The notes below the pieces were generated by a model. That model was given only the letters and a program-made list of their open reading frames with translations. It ran no database searches and was not told the origin of the DNA. Shown here in pieces: positions 42,347 to 50,715 of a DNA stretch of 64,000 nucleotides. This DNA is from Halomonas heilongjiangensis (GTDB lineage Bacteria; Pseudomonadota; Gammaproteobacteria; Pseudomonadales; Halomonadaceae), in the NCBI RefSeq assembly GCF_002879645.1, contig NZ_PNRE01000100.1, forward strand, positions 62,001-126,000, written 5' to 3'. The position numbers and the translations under genes were made by a program. How positions within the stretch are numbered: position 1 is the stretch's first letter; each line of letters starts with the position of its first letter.

Positions 42347-43105
42347 ATGGGGACCAGTCTCGAAGGCATCAATGTGCTCGTTACCGGCGCATCGGGCGGC
42401 ATCGGCGGCGCCATCGTCGAGGAAGTCGTCCGCCAGGGCGGCTTCCCCCTTATCCATTTCGGTGGCAATCCGGACGCTGCCGAGGACCTGCTCGAGCGCA
42501 TCGGGGGCCGGGGGGCACTGGTCCAGGCGGATCTCTCTTCCCGTGAGGGCCCCAGGGCCTTGTGGGAGCGCTGCTTGCAGCAAGTCTCCAGGATGGATGC
42601 CGTCGTGCATAATGCCGGCGTGCGCACGGAGATATCCATCGAGTCGGACTGGGACGAGTGGCATGCCGCCTGGGGGCGAGAGTTCCAGATCAACGTGCAG
42701 GCGGCGGCCGATCTGAATCGACTCGCTATCGCCCACTTCTCTCGACGTGGGGCCGGCAAGATCATCAGCATGGCCAGCCGCGCGGCACAGCGCGGCTACA
42801 GCGCCGACGCGCTGCCCTATGGGGTCACCAAGGCGGCGCTGATCAACATGACGAAATCCATCGCGCGTTCCTTCGGCGCTCAAGGGATCGTGGCCGCCTG
42901 TATCGCACCCGGATGGGTCAGAACGGAGATGGCCGAGGAGTTTATCTCCAAGCATGGTCTCGAGGCCGCCGTGCAGGACATTCCCCTTGGGGATATCGCC
43001 ACTCCCAAGGAAGTCGCGGAGCTCGTCGCATTCTGTTTGCAGCCATCGCAGCGCTCCATCAATGGTGCCACCCTTGACATCAATGGCGGCAGCTATATTC
43101 GCTGA
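42347..43105 (+). CDS. Short-chain dehydrogenase/reductase
   Basis: 252 residues, classical SDR. TGASGGIGG cofactor loop near residue 13, NAG (VVHNAGVR) near 90, catalytic Ser in SMASRAAQRG and Tyr/Lys in YGVTKAAL. It ends with SINGATLDINGGSYIR. The loop without an acidic residue after the second strand (IHFGGN) suggests NADP(H). GAGGAGGGG just before the ATG is a strong ribosome site. Substrate unknown; lies between two other SDR genes in the same direction. Confidence 0.9.
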   Translation: MGTSLEGINVLVTGASGGIGGAIVEEVVRQGGFPLIHFGGNPDAAEDLLERIGGRGALVQADLSSREGPRALWERCLQQVSRMDAVVHNAGVRTEISIESDWDEWHAAWGREFQINVQAAADLNRLAIAHFSRRGAGKIISMASRAAQRGYSADALPYGVTKAALINMTKSIARSFGAQGIVAACIAPGWVRTEMAEEFISKHGLEAAVQDIPLGDIATPKEVAELVAFCLQPSQRSINGATLDINGGSYIR

Positions 43106-43136
43106 CCGTTCTGCGTCGGCCATGGGGAGATTATTC

Positions 43137-43892
43137 ATGACACGTTTTCACGACAAGGTCGCGGTCGTGACCGGCGGTGGCGGCGGCATCGGTAGTGCCA
43201 TCTGTCGCCGTTTGGCCGAGGAAGGTGCCGCTATCGTCGTGGTGGATCGGGATGAAGCGTCCGCCATGACCGTCAAGAGTGATATCGAGGCCTCCGGTGG
43301 TCGTGCCGTGGTGATGGTAGCCGATATCGCCGATGAGGCCGCCTGCCGCCGGCTGGTCGACAACGTCATGGAGCGTTGCGGGCGACTGGACGTGCTGGTG
43401 AACAATGCTGGCATCAATCGCCGGGGCGACATCTCGGAGGTCTCGACCGCCGACTGGCATCTCAGCTTCGACGTGAACATCCACTCGATGTTCTACCTCT
43501 GCAGGGCGGCCGTGCCCCATATGCAGCGCGCGGGGCGTGGTGTCATCGTCAACACGGCGTCGCAGTGGGGCCTCTATCCGGCCCCTGGACATATTGCCTA
43601 CAACGTGACCAAGGCGGCTGTCGTGGCTTTCTCGAAGAGCCTTGCCCGTGACCTGGCGTGTCACAACATTCGCGTCAATGCGGTCTGTCCGGGGGAGATC
43701 CATACTCCCATGCTCGCGACGGGGCTCGAGAAGGCCGGCAAGACAGTGCGGGATCTCGACAGGCTCGTTCCTTTCGGAAGGATCGGAACACCCGAAGAGG
43801 TGGCCGCGCTGGTGGCCTTCCTGGGCTACGATGAGGCACCATTCTTATGCGGATCTGCTGTCGAGATTACCGGTGCGCAAGCTGTCTCGTAG
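43137..43892 (+). CDS. Short-chain dehydrogenase/reductase
   Basis: 251 residues, classical SDR. TGGGGGIGSAI near residue 14, VVVDRDE (Asp after strand 2, favouring NAD), NNAGINRRG, Ser in NTASQWG, and YNVTKAAV. GGGGAG lies 8 nt before the ATG. Last gene of the plus-strand locus; it meets the copper ATPase gene tail to tail, 15 nt apart, with no terminator visible. Whether it acts in hydroxyproline use or on another hydroxy acid is open. Confidence 0.9.
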   Translation: MTRFHDKVAVVTGGGGGIGSAICRRLAEEGAAIVVVDRDEASAMTVKSDIEASGGRAVVMVADIADEAACRRLVDNVMERCGRLDVLVNNAGINRRGDISEVSTADWHLSFDVNIHSMFYLCRAAVPHMQRAGRGVIVNTASQWGLYPAPGHIAYNVTKAAVVAFSKSLARDLACHNIRVNAVCPGEIHTPMLATGLEKAGKTVRDLDRLVPFGRIGTPEEVAALVAFLGYDEAPFLCGSAVEITGAQAVS

Positions 43893-43907
43893 CGCCGGGA
43901 TGCCGAG

Positions 43908-46190
43908 TCATACGCCGTCTCCCTTGGGCTGCTCGCGGGCGAAGCGCCGCTTGAGCAACAACGAATTGCCGATCACCGACAGCGAGCTGGTGGTCATGGC
44001 GATGACACCGATCATCGGGTGCAGCAGGCCGGCGGCGGCGATGGGGATGGCCGCCACGTTGTAGCCGCTGGCCCAGATCAGGTTCTGGACGATCTTGCCG
44101 AAGGTGGCGCGGGAGAGGTGCATGGCGTCGACCACGCCGGTCAGCTCGCCGCGCACCAGGGTCACGTCGGCGGCCTCGATGGCCACGTCGGCACCGGCGC
44201 CGATGGCGATGCCCACATTGGCCTGCTTGAGGGCCGCGGCGTCGTTGATGCCGTCACCGACCATGGCCACGTGATTGCCGTGCTTCTCCTGCAGGGCGCG
44301 GATGGCGTCGACCTTGCCCTCGGGCAGCACCCCGGCCTGGACCTCGTCGATGCCCACCTCGTCGGCCACCGCCCGGGCGGCGCGCTCGTTGTCGCCGGTG
44401 ATCATCACCACATGCATGCCCAGCGCGTGCATGCCGCGAATGGCCTCCACCGATTCCGCCTTGAGGGTATCGGCCACGGCGACGATGCCGCATGCCTGGC
44501 CATCGGCGGCGACGATCACCACGGTGCGGCCCTTGCCCTCGAGCGCCTGCATGTCGTCGTCCAGGGCATCGAGGCCGGTCACGCCTTCCTCTTCCAGCAG
44601 TCGGCGGTTGCCGATCAGCACGGTCTCGTCGCCGACCTTGCCGGAGACGCCGCGCGCGCCGGTGGAGCGGAACTCCGTCACCTCCTGCGGTGGCACGCCC
44701 CGTTCCCGGGCGCCGTCGACGATGGCCCGGGCGATGGGGTGCTCCGAGGCATTCTCGACGCTGGTGGCGAGCCGCAACAGTTCGCTTTCATCGACGCCTT
44801 CGGCGGTGACTACTTCGGTGAGCTTCGGTTCGCCGCGGGTGATGGTGCCGGTCTTGTCGAGCACCATCACCTTGACGTCCTTGAAGGTCTGGATCGCCTC
44901 GCCGGAACGGATCAGGATGCCGCGCTCGGCGCCGATGCCGGAGCCGACCATCAGCGCCGTGGGCGTGGCCAGGCCCAGGGCGCAGGGGCAGGCGATGACC
45001 AGCACGGCGATGGCGGCCAGTATCGCCAGCACCGGCGTGGTGGCCTCGGGATTCACCCAGGGCAGGAAGGTGGCGCCCCAGTCGAGGATCGGGCGCAGGG
45101 CCTCCGGGAACAGGGCCCAGGCGATCAGGCTGACCAGGGCGATGAGCAGCACCGCCGGCACGAAGCGCCCGGTCATGCGGTCGGCGAACTCCTGGATCGG
45201 CACCCGCGAGCCCTGGGCCTGGTCGATCAGGCGCACCACCTGGGCGAGGAAGGTGTCGCCGCCGACCCGGGTCGCCTTGACCCGCAGCCGTCCCTCCTTG
45301 TTGATGGTGGCGCCGATCACGCCGTCGCCGACACTCTTGTAGACCGGGATCGATTCGCCGGTGGCGATGGACTCGTCGAGATGGCTCTCACCCTCGACCA
45401 CCTCGCCGTCGGTGGGGATCTTGTCGCCGGGGCGCACCACCATGATGTCGCCGGGCGCGAGCTCCTTCACCGGGACCTCGACCTCCTCGCCGTCACGCTC
45501 CACCCGGGCCGTCTTGGCGCCCAGGGTCAGCAGGCGGCGGATCGCCTGGGAGGCGCGCCCCTTGGCCAGCGCCTCCAGGTAACGCCCGAGTAGATGAAAG
45601 GTCATGATGGTCGCCGCCATCTCGATGAACGAGGTCATCGGGTAGACGAAGCCGATCAGGCCGATCAGGTAGGGTGGCAGGCTGCCCATGGAGATCAGCA
45701 CGTCCATGTTGAAGGTGCCGTTCTTCAGCGAGCGCCATGACGACTTGTGGGTGGCGGCGCCGCCGTAGAGGAACACCACCGGGAAGGCCAGCAGCGCGAT
45801 GATCGCGAGATACCCCGGGATCGGCTGCCAGAACATGTGCGGCATCATCAGGATCATGATCAGGGTGGTGGGTATCCCCGCAATGATCAGTCGCTTTCGG
45901 GCCAGGGAGAGGTAGGCCGCCTCGATCCCGGCCTCGTCGGCACTCTCCTCTTCGCTTTCGTCATGGACCGCCGCCACATCGTAGCCGGCGCCCTCCACGG
46001 CGACTTTGAGTGCCTCGCCGTCGGGGCCGTTCTCGCCGGTGGCCACCCTCACATGGTGGTTGGCGATATTGGTCTGGATCTCGCCGACGCCGTCCAGGCG
46101 CTCGAGTGTCTTGCGCACGATGCCGGCGCAGTGGTCGCTGCCCATGCCGGGGACGGTCAGGGTGATGCTTCTCGTCGGGGTCTCGGTCAT
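43908..46190 (-). CDS. copA: Copper-translocating P-type ATPase
   Basis: 760 residues. One N-terminal heavy-metal domain (about 8-75), then eight helices with the CPC motif in VIACPCALGLATP, the phosphorylation site DKTGT, TGES and GDGINDAAAL, and HP in SEHPIARA. This is the P1B-1 Cu(I) exporter pattern. Odd: the heavy-metal domain reads GMGSDHC where GMxCxxC is expected, so the first metal Cys is replaced by Ser. Last gene of the minus-strand copper group; exports Cu+ from the cytoplasm. Confidence 0.93.
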   Translation of the reverse strand: MTETPTRSITLTVPGMGSDHCAGIVRKTLERLDGVGEIQTNIANHHVRVATGENGPDGEALKVAVEGAGYDVAAVHDESEEESADEAGIEAAYLSLARKRLIIAGIPTTLIMILMMPHMFWQPIPGYLAIIALLAFPVVFLYGGAATHKSSWRSLKNGTFNMDVLISMGSLPPYLIGLIGFVYPMTSFIEMAATIMTFHLLGRYLEALAKGRASQAIRRLLTLGAKTARVERDGEEVEVPVKELAPGDIMVVRPGDKIPTDGEVVEGESHLDESIATGESIPVYKSVGDGVIGATINKEGRLRVKATRVGGDTFLAQVVRLIDQAQGSRVPIQEFADRMTGRFVPAVLLIALVSLIAWALFPEALRPILDWGATFLPWVNPEATTPVLAILAAIAVLVIACPCALGLATPTALMVGSGIGAERGILIRSGEAIQTFKDVKVMVLDKTGTITRGEPKLTEVVTAEGVDESELLRLATSVENASEHPIARAIVDGARERGVPPQEVTEFRSTGARGVSGKVGDETVLIGNRRLLEEEGVTGLDALDDDMQALEGKGRTVVIVAADGQACGIVAVADTLKAESVEAIRGMHALGMHVVMITGDNERAARAVADEVGIDEVQAGVLPEGKVDAIRALQEKHGNHVAMVGDGINDAAALKQANVGIAIGAGADVAIEAADVTLVRGELTGVVDAMHLSRATFGKIVQNLIWASGYNVAAIPIAAAGLLHPMIGVIAMTTSSLSVIGNSLLLKRRFAREQPKGDGV

Positions 46191-46258
46191 CGCTTGCCTC
46201 CTGGCGACGGGGCCGAGCGGGTGGCCAGTCGGAGGCCCCCGCCGGGCCGAGCTTCTGC

Positions 46259-46906
46259 TCAGTGGTGGGCGTCGTGGTCGTCAGGGTCCACCGTGGGAGG
46301 CGCGGCCTCCTGCAGCTGCTGACGTTGCTCCTCGGTGAGCAGGTCGTGCATGGCGTTGTGCAGGCGGACTCGCTCGGCGAGCATCTCACCGTGCAGCTCG
46401 GCCATGCGGCCGTGGAGTTCCTGGACGGTTTCGGGATCGGGGCGCGAGTCATGCATCGCGGCCATCAGGTCCTCGCGCAGGTTCATCAGCTGCCCCATAC
46501 GCTCGAACTGGATGGGGCGGTGCTCCTGCATCAGTTCGCGCATCTCGCGGTACTGCTCGGGCTCGAGCATCTGCTGCATCATGCCCATGCCGGGGCCACT
46601 CATCATCGGGCAGGGCATCATGCCGCCCTGGCCGCCGCCCATCATTCCGCCCATCATGCCGGGGCCCATGCCGCCCCCCATCATTCCGCCCATCATGCCG
46701 GGGCCCATGCCGCCCCCCATCATTCCTCCCATCATGCCGGGGCCCATACCGCCCCCCATCATTCCTCCCTTCATGCCGGGGCCCATACCGCCCTGGCCGC
46801 CGTCCATCATGCCGCCCGCCATGCCCTGGGCAAGGGCGAAACCGGCGCCGCCGGCACCAAGGGCCAGGGCCAGGCCGAGGGCGAGGGTGCGCTTGGAAGT
46901 GTTCAT
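46259..46906 (-). CDS. Periplasmic metal-resistance protein with Gly/Met repeats
   Basis: 215 residues. Signal peptide (LALGLALALGAGGAGFALA), then about 70 residues made of repeated GMGPGMMGGMMGG units, then a Spy/CpxP-like helical part (EQYREMRELMQEHRP, LREDLMAAMHDSRPD, LLTEEQRQQLQEA) and a His end (DDHDAHH). The Met clusters could bind Cu(I), the helical part could act as a chaperone or sensor. Starts 68 nt before the ATPase gene in the same direction. A 7-bp dyad (acgagtc / gactcgt, 46927-46951) lies upstream. Confidence 0.82.
   Translation of the reverse strand: MNTSKRTLALGLALALGAGGAGFALAQGMAGGMMDGGQGGMGPGMKGGMMGGGMGPGMMGGMMGGGMGPGMMGGMMGGGMGPGMMGGMMGGGQGGMMPCPMMSGPGMGMMQQMLEPEQYREMRELMQEHRPIQFERMGQLMNLREDLMAAMHDSRPDPETVQELHGRMAELHGEMLAERVRLHNAMHDLLTEEQRQQLQEAAPPTVDPDDHDAHH
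46641..46796 (-). repeat. Four 39-bp tandem repeats in the Gly/Met domain
   Basis: Four consecutive 39-bp units (starting at 46641, 46680, 46719 and 46758) that encode 13 residues each. The copies differ by only a few third-position bases and one Met/Lys change, so they arose by recent tandem duplication and may vary in number between strains. Confidence 0.9.
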
Positions 46907-47043
46907 GGTCTTTCTCCTTGGTAGCCACGAGTCGTTGACAAAAGGACTCGTCGGGTGATCATCGTCTGGTCGCTGTGGCGCATTGCCGCGGCGCGCGCAC
47001 GGGCCGGTGACGCGCCGGGCGCGGGGCGAGGCGGGTGACGATC

Positions 47044-47442
47044 TCAGGATCTGAGGCGTCGCGTCAGCAGATAGACGGGAACCGGAGAAGGATCGGGGCG
47101 GGCCCGCGGCAGGCCGCTGACGGCGGCGACCCGGGGTGCCGTGACCATGTCGGCCACGGAGACGGGGGAGGGTTCGGGCTCGAGGTCCGGGCGCTCCATG
47201 CGCAGCAGGGCGCTGCCGACCGGGTGGTTGCCATGCCCGTGGTGGCAGTGCTGGTCGTGATCGGTCGCCATGCCCGCGACGCCGGCGCCCGGGAATGCCG
47301 TGGCGTCGATCGCGATAGTGTGCGCCATGGTCAGGGAAGCGGCCAACAGCATCGCCAGCCCCAGCAGGGCGGCCAGCCAGCCTCGACCCCGTGCGGAGCC
47401 GGGAGCCTTGCGAGGCCGGGATACTGCAGACGGCGGGCCCAT
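47044..47442 (-). CDS. Exported His-rich protein, FNR-type promoter
   Basis: 132 residues. A membrane or signal helix (GWLAALLGLAMLLAASLTMAHT) is followed by DHDQHCHHGHGNHPVG, a likely metal-binding cluster, and a Pro/Arg-rich end. It is not recognised as a named family; it resembles small copper-island proteins such as CopL/DUF2946 types. The ATG at 47442 is chosen over a GTG at 47472 because AGGGAG lies 8 nt upstream and because the predicted transcript starts near 47469. Lies 137 nt before the Gly/Met-repeat gene on the same strand. Confidence 0.6.
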   Translation of the reverse strand: MGPPSAVSRPRKAPGSARGRGWLAALLGLAMLLAASLTMAHTIAIDATAFPGAGVAGMATDHDQHCHHGHGNHPVGSALLRMERPDLEPEPSPVSVADMVTAPRVAAVSGLPRARPDPSPVPVYLLTRRLRS

Positions 47443-47475
47443 GGAGAGGCGCTCCCTGTTGGTTGATGCCACTTC

Positions 47476-47517
47476 AGCGTAGTCGAATTCGGCGTGACAC
47501 TACTTGACGTGTATCAA
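47476..47517 (-). promoter_or_regulatory. Class II FNR/ANR-type promoter
   Basis: Box TTGAC-gtgt-ATCAA (47504-47517), one base from consensus. On the minus strand the -10-like TACGCT lies at 47476-47481. The distance between the two centres is 32 bp, exactly that of class II FNR promoters (box at -41.5). It would start transcription near 47469, 27 nt before the His-rich protein's ATG. The rest of the 253-nt gap shows no other clear element. Confidence 0.6.
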
Positions 47518-47695
47518 CCCGGGTGTCGATCATCAAGCCGTGCGCGGGGTACAGGCCGCTGGTTTTCTTGCGGCTTTTTCCGTGAACCAACATCCGGGCC
47601 GTTGGTCCTACTGTGCGACTTGCGCCCCGAAGGGGGGCGTGGAAGACTAGCGTTTCGGTGCCTCGACACACTCTGGACTGGTTGACACATCGCCC

Positions 47696-48031
47696 ATGCC
47701 TTATCGTCCTCTCCACTGGCTGCTCTGTCTGCTGTTCGGCATCGCCCTGGCGCTGCCGCAGGCGGCGGCGAGTGCCTGGGTATACGAGGGGGAGGGCTGC
47801 ATGGATTCTCATGCCGCGGTGATGGATTCGACCGAGCGGGCCCAACACGACGACGGCCTGACCGAGTCCCCCATGGAGACCATGACCTGTGGGGCTCCCT
47901 GTTCCGTCTGCAACGGTAGCCTGCAGGCCTTCGCCTCCGGCCCGGCGCCGTCCCACGAACCGCGCTGGGCGGTGGCCGAGTCCCTTCCCCTTCGCGTGCC
48001 CGACCGCCTCGAGCGGCCTCCTCGCGTTTGA
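47696..48031 (+). CDS. Small exported Cys/His protein (DUF2946/CopL-like)
   Basis: 111 residues. Signal peptide (WLLCLLFGIALALPQAAASA), then a Cys at 35, a Met/His/Asp stretch (CMDSHAAVMDSTERAQHDD) and METMTCGAPCSVC with three close Cys. The pattern suggests a periplasmic Cu-binding accessory protein; no enzymatic motif. Ribosome site weak. It precedes the multicopper oxidase gene by 72 nt and is probably in its operon. Its layout is similar to the gene at 25624-25947. Confidence 0.6.
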   Translation: MPYRPLHWLLCLLFGIALALPQAAASAWVYEGEGCMDSHAAVMDSTERAQHDDGLTESPMETMTCGAPCSVCNGSLQAFASGPAPSHEPRWAVAESLPLRVPDRLERPPRV

Positions 48032-48103
48032 ACACCCGTCCCTGACGATGCCGCTCGTCGTGTGCGAGCGGTGATGGCTGTTCGAGCAACGAGGAAGATT
48101 CCC

Positions 48104-49726
48104 ATGCAACGCCGTGATTTCCTGCGCTATTCCACCCTGGGCGGGGTGGCGCTCTCCGCATCGGGGCTGCTGGCCTATGCCATCGCCGGTCGGCATGCCG
48201 ACCATGCCCCCGTTTCCCTGTTGGATGCCACGACCCTGCCCGAGGGGCAGCCCCTGCAGCCCCTGCAGCCGCTGCCTCGCATCGCCAACCTGTCCGACCG
48301 ACCGGGCCTGTTCCGCAGTGCCCTCACCCCGGCGCCGCACGCGGTCGCCCTGGGCGACGACCGTCATGCTCGGCTGTGGCTCTACAACCGCAAGGTGGCG
48401 CCGCTGATCGAGGTCACCGAAGGCGACGAGTTCGACGTCACCCTGGTCAACGAGCTGGAGCAGGAGACCACCGTGCACTGGCATGGCGTGGCCGTGGCCA
48501 ACGAGCACGATGGCGGGCCCGGCGATGCCGTGGCGCCGGGCGAGGCGCGCCGCTATCGGCACACCTTCGCCGACGGCAGCGCGGCGCTGCACTGGTTCCA
48601 TCCGCATCCTCACGGCGTGCTGGCTGGCCAGATCGCCCATGGCCTGGCCGGGGCACTGCTGGTTCGCCCGCGGCAGGAGGTGGTGCCGGCCGAGGTGGAG
48701 GAGCACCTGCTGGTGGTCAACGACCTGCGCCTGAGCGGTGCCGGCGAGGTGGCGCCGCATACCGACGAGGACTGGATGAACGGCCGCGAGGGCGAGCTGC
48801 TGCTGGTCAACGGCCAGCGATGGCCGCGCCTGGACGTGGCACCGGGCACCACCCTGAGGCTGCGACTGGTCAATGCCTGTGCCGGCCGCTATCTTCGCCT
48901 GCGCCTGGAGGAGCACGAGCTCACCCTGATCGGTACCGACGGTGGGCTGCTCGAGCAGCCCCGGTCGCTGGAGGAACTGCTGCTGACACCGGGCGAGCGT
49001 GCCGATCTGCTGGTGCGTATCAGCGAGCAGGGGGGGGAGCGCTTCGTACTGGCCAGCCACCCCTACGAGCGAGGCTGGATGGGCGCTCGGCCTGCACATC
49101 TGGACGAGGTGGCCCCGCTGCTGACGATCCATACCCGTGAGGCCGATGTGCTCCCCGCCGTGATCCTGCCGGCGCGGTTGGCCAGGATCGAGCCCCTCGG
49201 CGAGCCCGCCGTGCGCCGCACGATCGCACTGACGGAAGTGATGCCCGACATGGAGCATGACGCCGGCGAGGCCGATGCCGGTGGCACGATGGATCATGGC
49301 GGACACGGTGGCGATGCCGGTGGCACGATGGACCACGGCGGTCATGGCGGCGACGCTGACGGCATGATGAGCGACAACGGCCGCCCGCCGGTGGACTTCC
49401 TGATCAATGGCCGCAGCTTTGCCATGGGCGAGGTGATGTTCGAGGGCCAGGTCGGCGAAGTGGAAGAGTGGGAAGTGTTCAACGACTCCCACATGGATCA
49501 CCCCTTCCATGTACACGGCACGCACTTCCAGGTGATCGCCAGCCGCGAGGCCGATGGCGAGTGGCGGGAGGCGCCCTGGCTGGCCTGGAAGGACACCGTG
49601 AACCTGGCGCCGAACCAGCGCCTGCGCTTGCGGCTGGTCTTCCGTGAGCCCGGCGACTGGCTGTTCCACTGCCACATCATCGAGCATGAGGAACTGGGCA
49701 TGATGGCGGCGATCCGTATTCGCTGA
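48104..49726 (+). CDS. Multicopper oxidase, Tat-exported
   Basis: 540 residues. Twin-Arg signal (QRRDFLRYSTLGG). Copper motifs in order: HWHG near 126, HPHPHG near 167, HPFHVHG and HCHIIEHEELGM at the end, giving a full trinuclear plus type 1 set. A short linker near 400 repeats GGTMDHGGHGGDA, rich in Met and His, before the third cupredoxin domain. It fits CueO/CopA-like oxidation of Cu(I) in the periplasm. GAGGAAG precedes the ATG. Followed by the lipoprotein gene at 79 nt. Confidence 0.9.
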   Translation: MQRRDFLRYSTLGGVALSASGLLAYAIAGRHADHAPVSLLDATTLPEGQPLQPLQPLPRIANLSDRPGLFRSALTPAPHAVALGDDRHARLWLYNRKVAPLIEVTEGDEFDVTLVNELEQETTVHWHGVAVANEHDGGPGDAVAPGEARRYRHTFADGSAALHWFHPHPHGVLAGQIAHGLAGALLVRPRQEVVPAEVEEHLLVVNDLRLSGAGEVAPHTDEDWMNGREGELLLVNGQRWPRLDVAPGTTLRLRLVNACAGRYLRLRLEEHELTLIGTDGGLLEQPRSLEELLLTPGERADLLVRISEQGGERFVLASHPYERGWMGARPAHLDEVAPLLTIHTREADVLPAVILPARLARIEPLGEPAVRRTIALTEVMPDMEHDAGEADAGGTMDHGGHGGDAGGTMDHGGHGGDADGMMSDNGRPPVDFLINGRSFAMGEVMFEGQVGEVEEWEVFNDSHMDHPFHVHGTHFQVIASREADGEWREAPWLAWKDTVNLAPNQRLRLRLVFREPGDWLFHCHIIEHEELGMMAAIRIR

Positions 49727-49805
49727 TCGTTTGGCTTCACTGACGCCCGGCGCCGCCCCGGCAGGCGGTGGTGCCGGCCCCCGAGATCACGATGAGAGTT
49801 CAGGC

Positions 49806-50669
49806 ATGACCAATTTCCGAGGGCGCCTCGCCCCCCTGTTGCTGGTGTCCGCGCTGCTGGCCGGCTGCTCCAGCGAGCCAGACGGCACCAGTCTGGAGCA
49901 GTTGCGCCAGCAGACCCATATCCACGGCCTGGCCTTCGATCGCGCCGACAGCGAGCGCATCCTGCTGGCCACCCACCATGGTTTCCATGTCGTCGGTGGC
50001 GATGGCCTGGCCCGTCAGGTCTCGAACGAGACCCACGATTTCATGGGCTTCACGCCCCATCCCCAGCACGCCGAGACGCTCTTCTCCAGTGGCCATCCGG
50101 CGCGTGGCGGCAATCTCGGCGTGCTGGTCTCCAGTGACGGCGGCCGGAGCTGGGAACAGCGCTCGCCGGGTGTCGACGGGCCGGTGGACTTCCATCAGCT
50201 GACCATCAGCGAGGCCGACCCGGACGTGCTCTACGGGGCCTATGCCGGCCGGCTGCAGGTCAGCCGCGACGGTGGCCATGGCTGGCGGGTGCAGGCGGCC
50301 GTGCCGGACGGATTGATCGGGCTGGCGGCCTCCAGTCGCGACCCGGAGCATCTCTATGCCGCGACCCAGGCGGGGCTGCTGATGAGCCCGAATGGCGGCC
50401 AGCGCTGGCGCCAGCTGCATCCCGAGCGTCGCCCCGTCAGCCTGGTGGTGGCCGATGGCGAGGTGCTCTACGCCTTCATGCTCGGTGTCGGCCTGATCCG
50501 CGCCGATGAAGCCACCCGCCAGTGGGAAGTGGTCAACGGCGACTGGGGCGAGCGCTACCTGACCCACCTGGCGGTGGCTCCCGATGATCCTGCCCGGCTC
50601 GTGGCGGCGGATGACCAGGGTCGGCTGCTGCTCAGCACCAACGGCGGGCAGGACTGGTCGCCGCTGTGA
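49806..50669 (+). CDS. Exo-sialidase/BNR-repeat lipoprotein (F510_1955-like)
   Basis: 287 residues. Lipobox LLAGC with Cys21. The rest is a beta-propeller with BNR-like Asp boxes (SSDGGRSWEQ, SRDGGHGWRV, SPNGGQRWRQ, STNGGQDWS). Proteins of this F510_1955 type are common in copper and other metal islands of Gram-negative bacteria; they are named glycosyl hydrolase-like but have no proven activity. The His in QQTHIHGLAF near residue 38 is typical. Its lipid anchor makes the Lgt gene next door notable. Confidence 0.82.
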   Translation: MTNFRGRLAPLLLVSALLAGCSSEPDGTSLEQLRQQTHIHGLAFDRADSERILLATHHGFHVVGGDGLARQVSNETHDFMGFTPHPQHAETLFSSGHPARGGNLGVLVSSDGGRSWEQRSPGVDGPVDFHQLTISEADPDVLYGAYAGRLQVSRDGGHGWRVQAAVPDGLIGLAASSRDPEHLYAATQAGLLMSPNGGQRWRQLHPERRPVSLVVADGEVLYAFMLGVGLIRADEATRQWEVVNGDWGERYLTHLAVAPDDPARLVAADDQGRLLLSTNGGQDWSPL

Positions 50670-50715
50670 GCGAGCGCCCCGCACCACCCACGATTGACAC
50701 TGAAAGGGACATCAT

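Noticed and set aside
44019-45593. Plus-strand frame opposite the copper ATPase
   Set aside because: Shadow of the ATPase gene; no family features.
47474-49687. Long open frame antisense to the multicopper oxidase
   Set aside because: Low-complexity translation with no ribosome site; the opposite strand has all four copper motifs in order.
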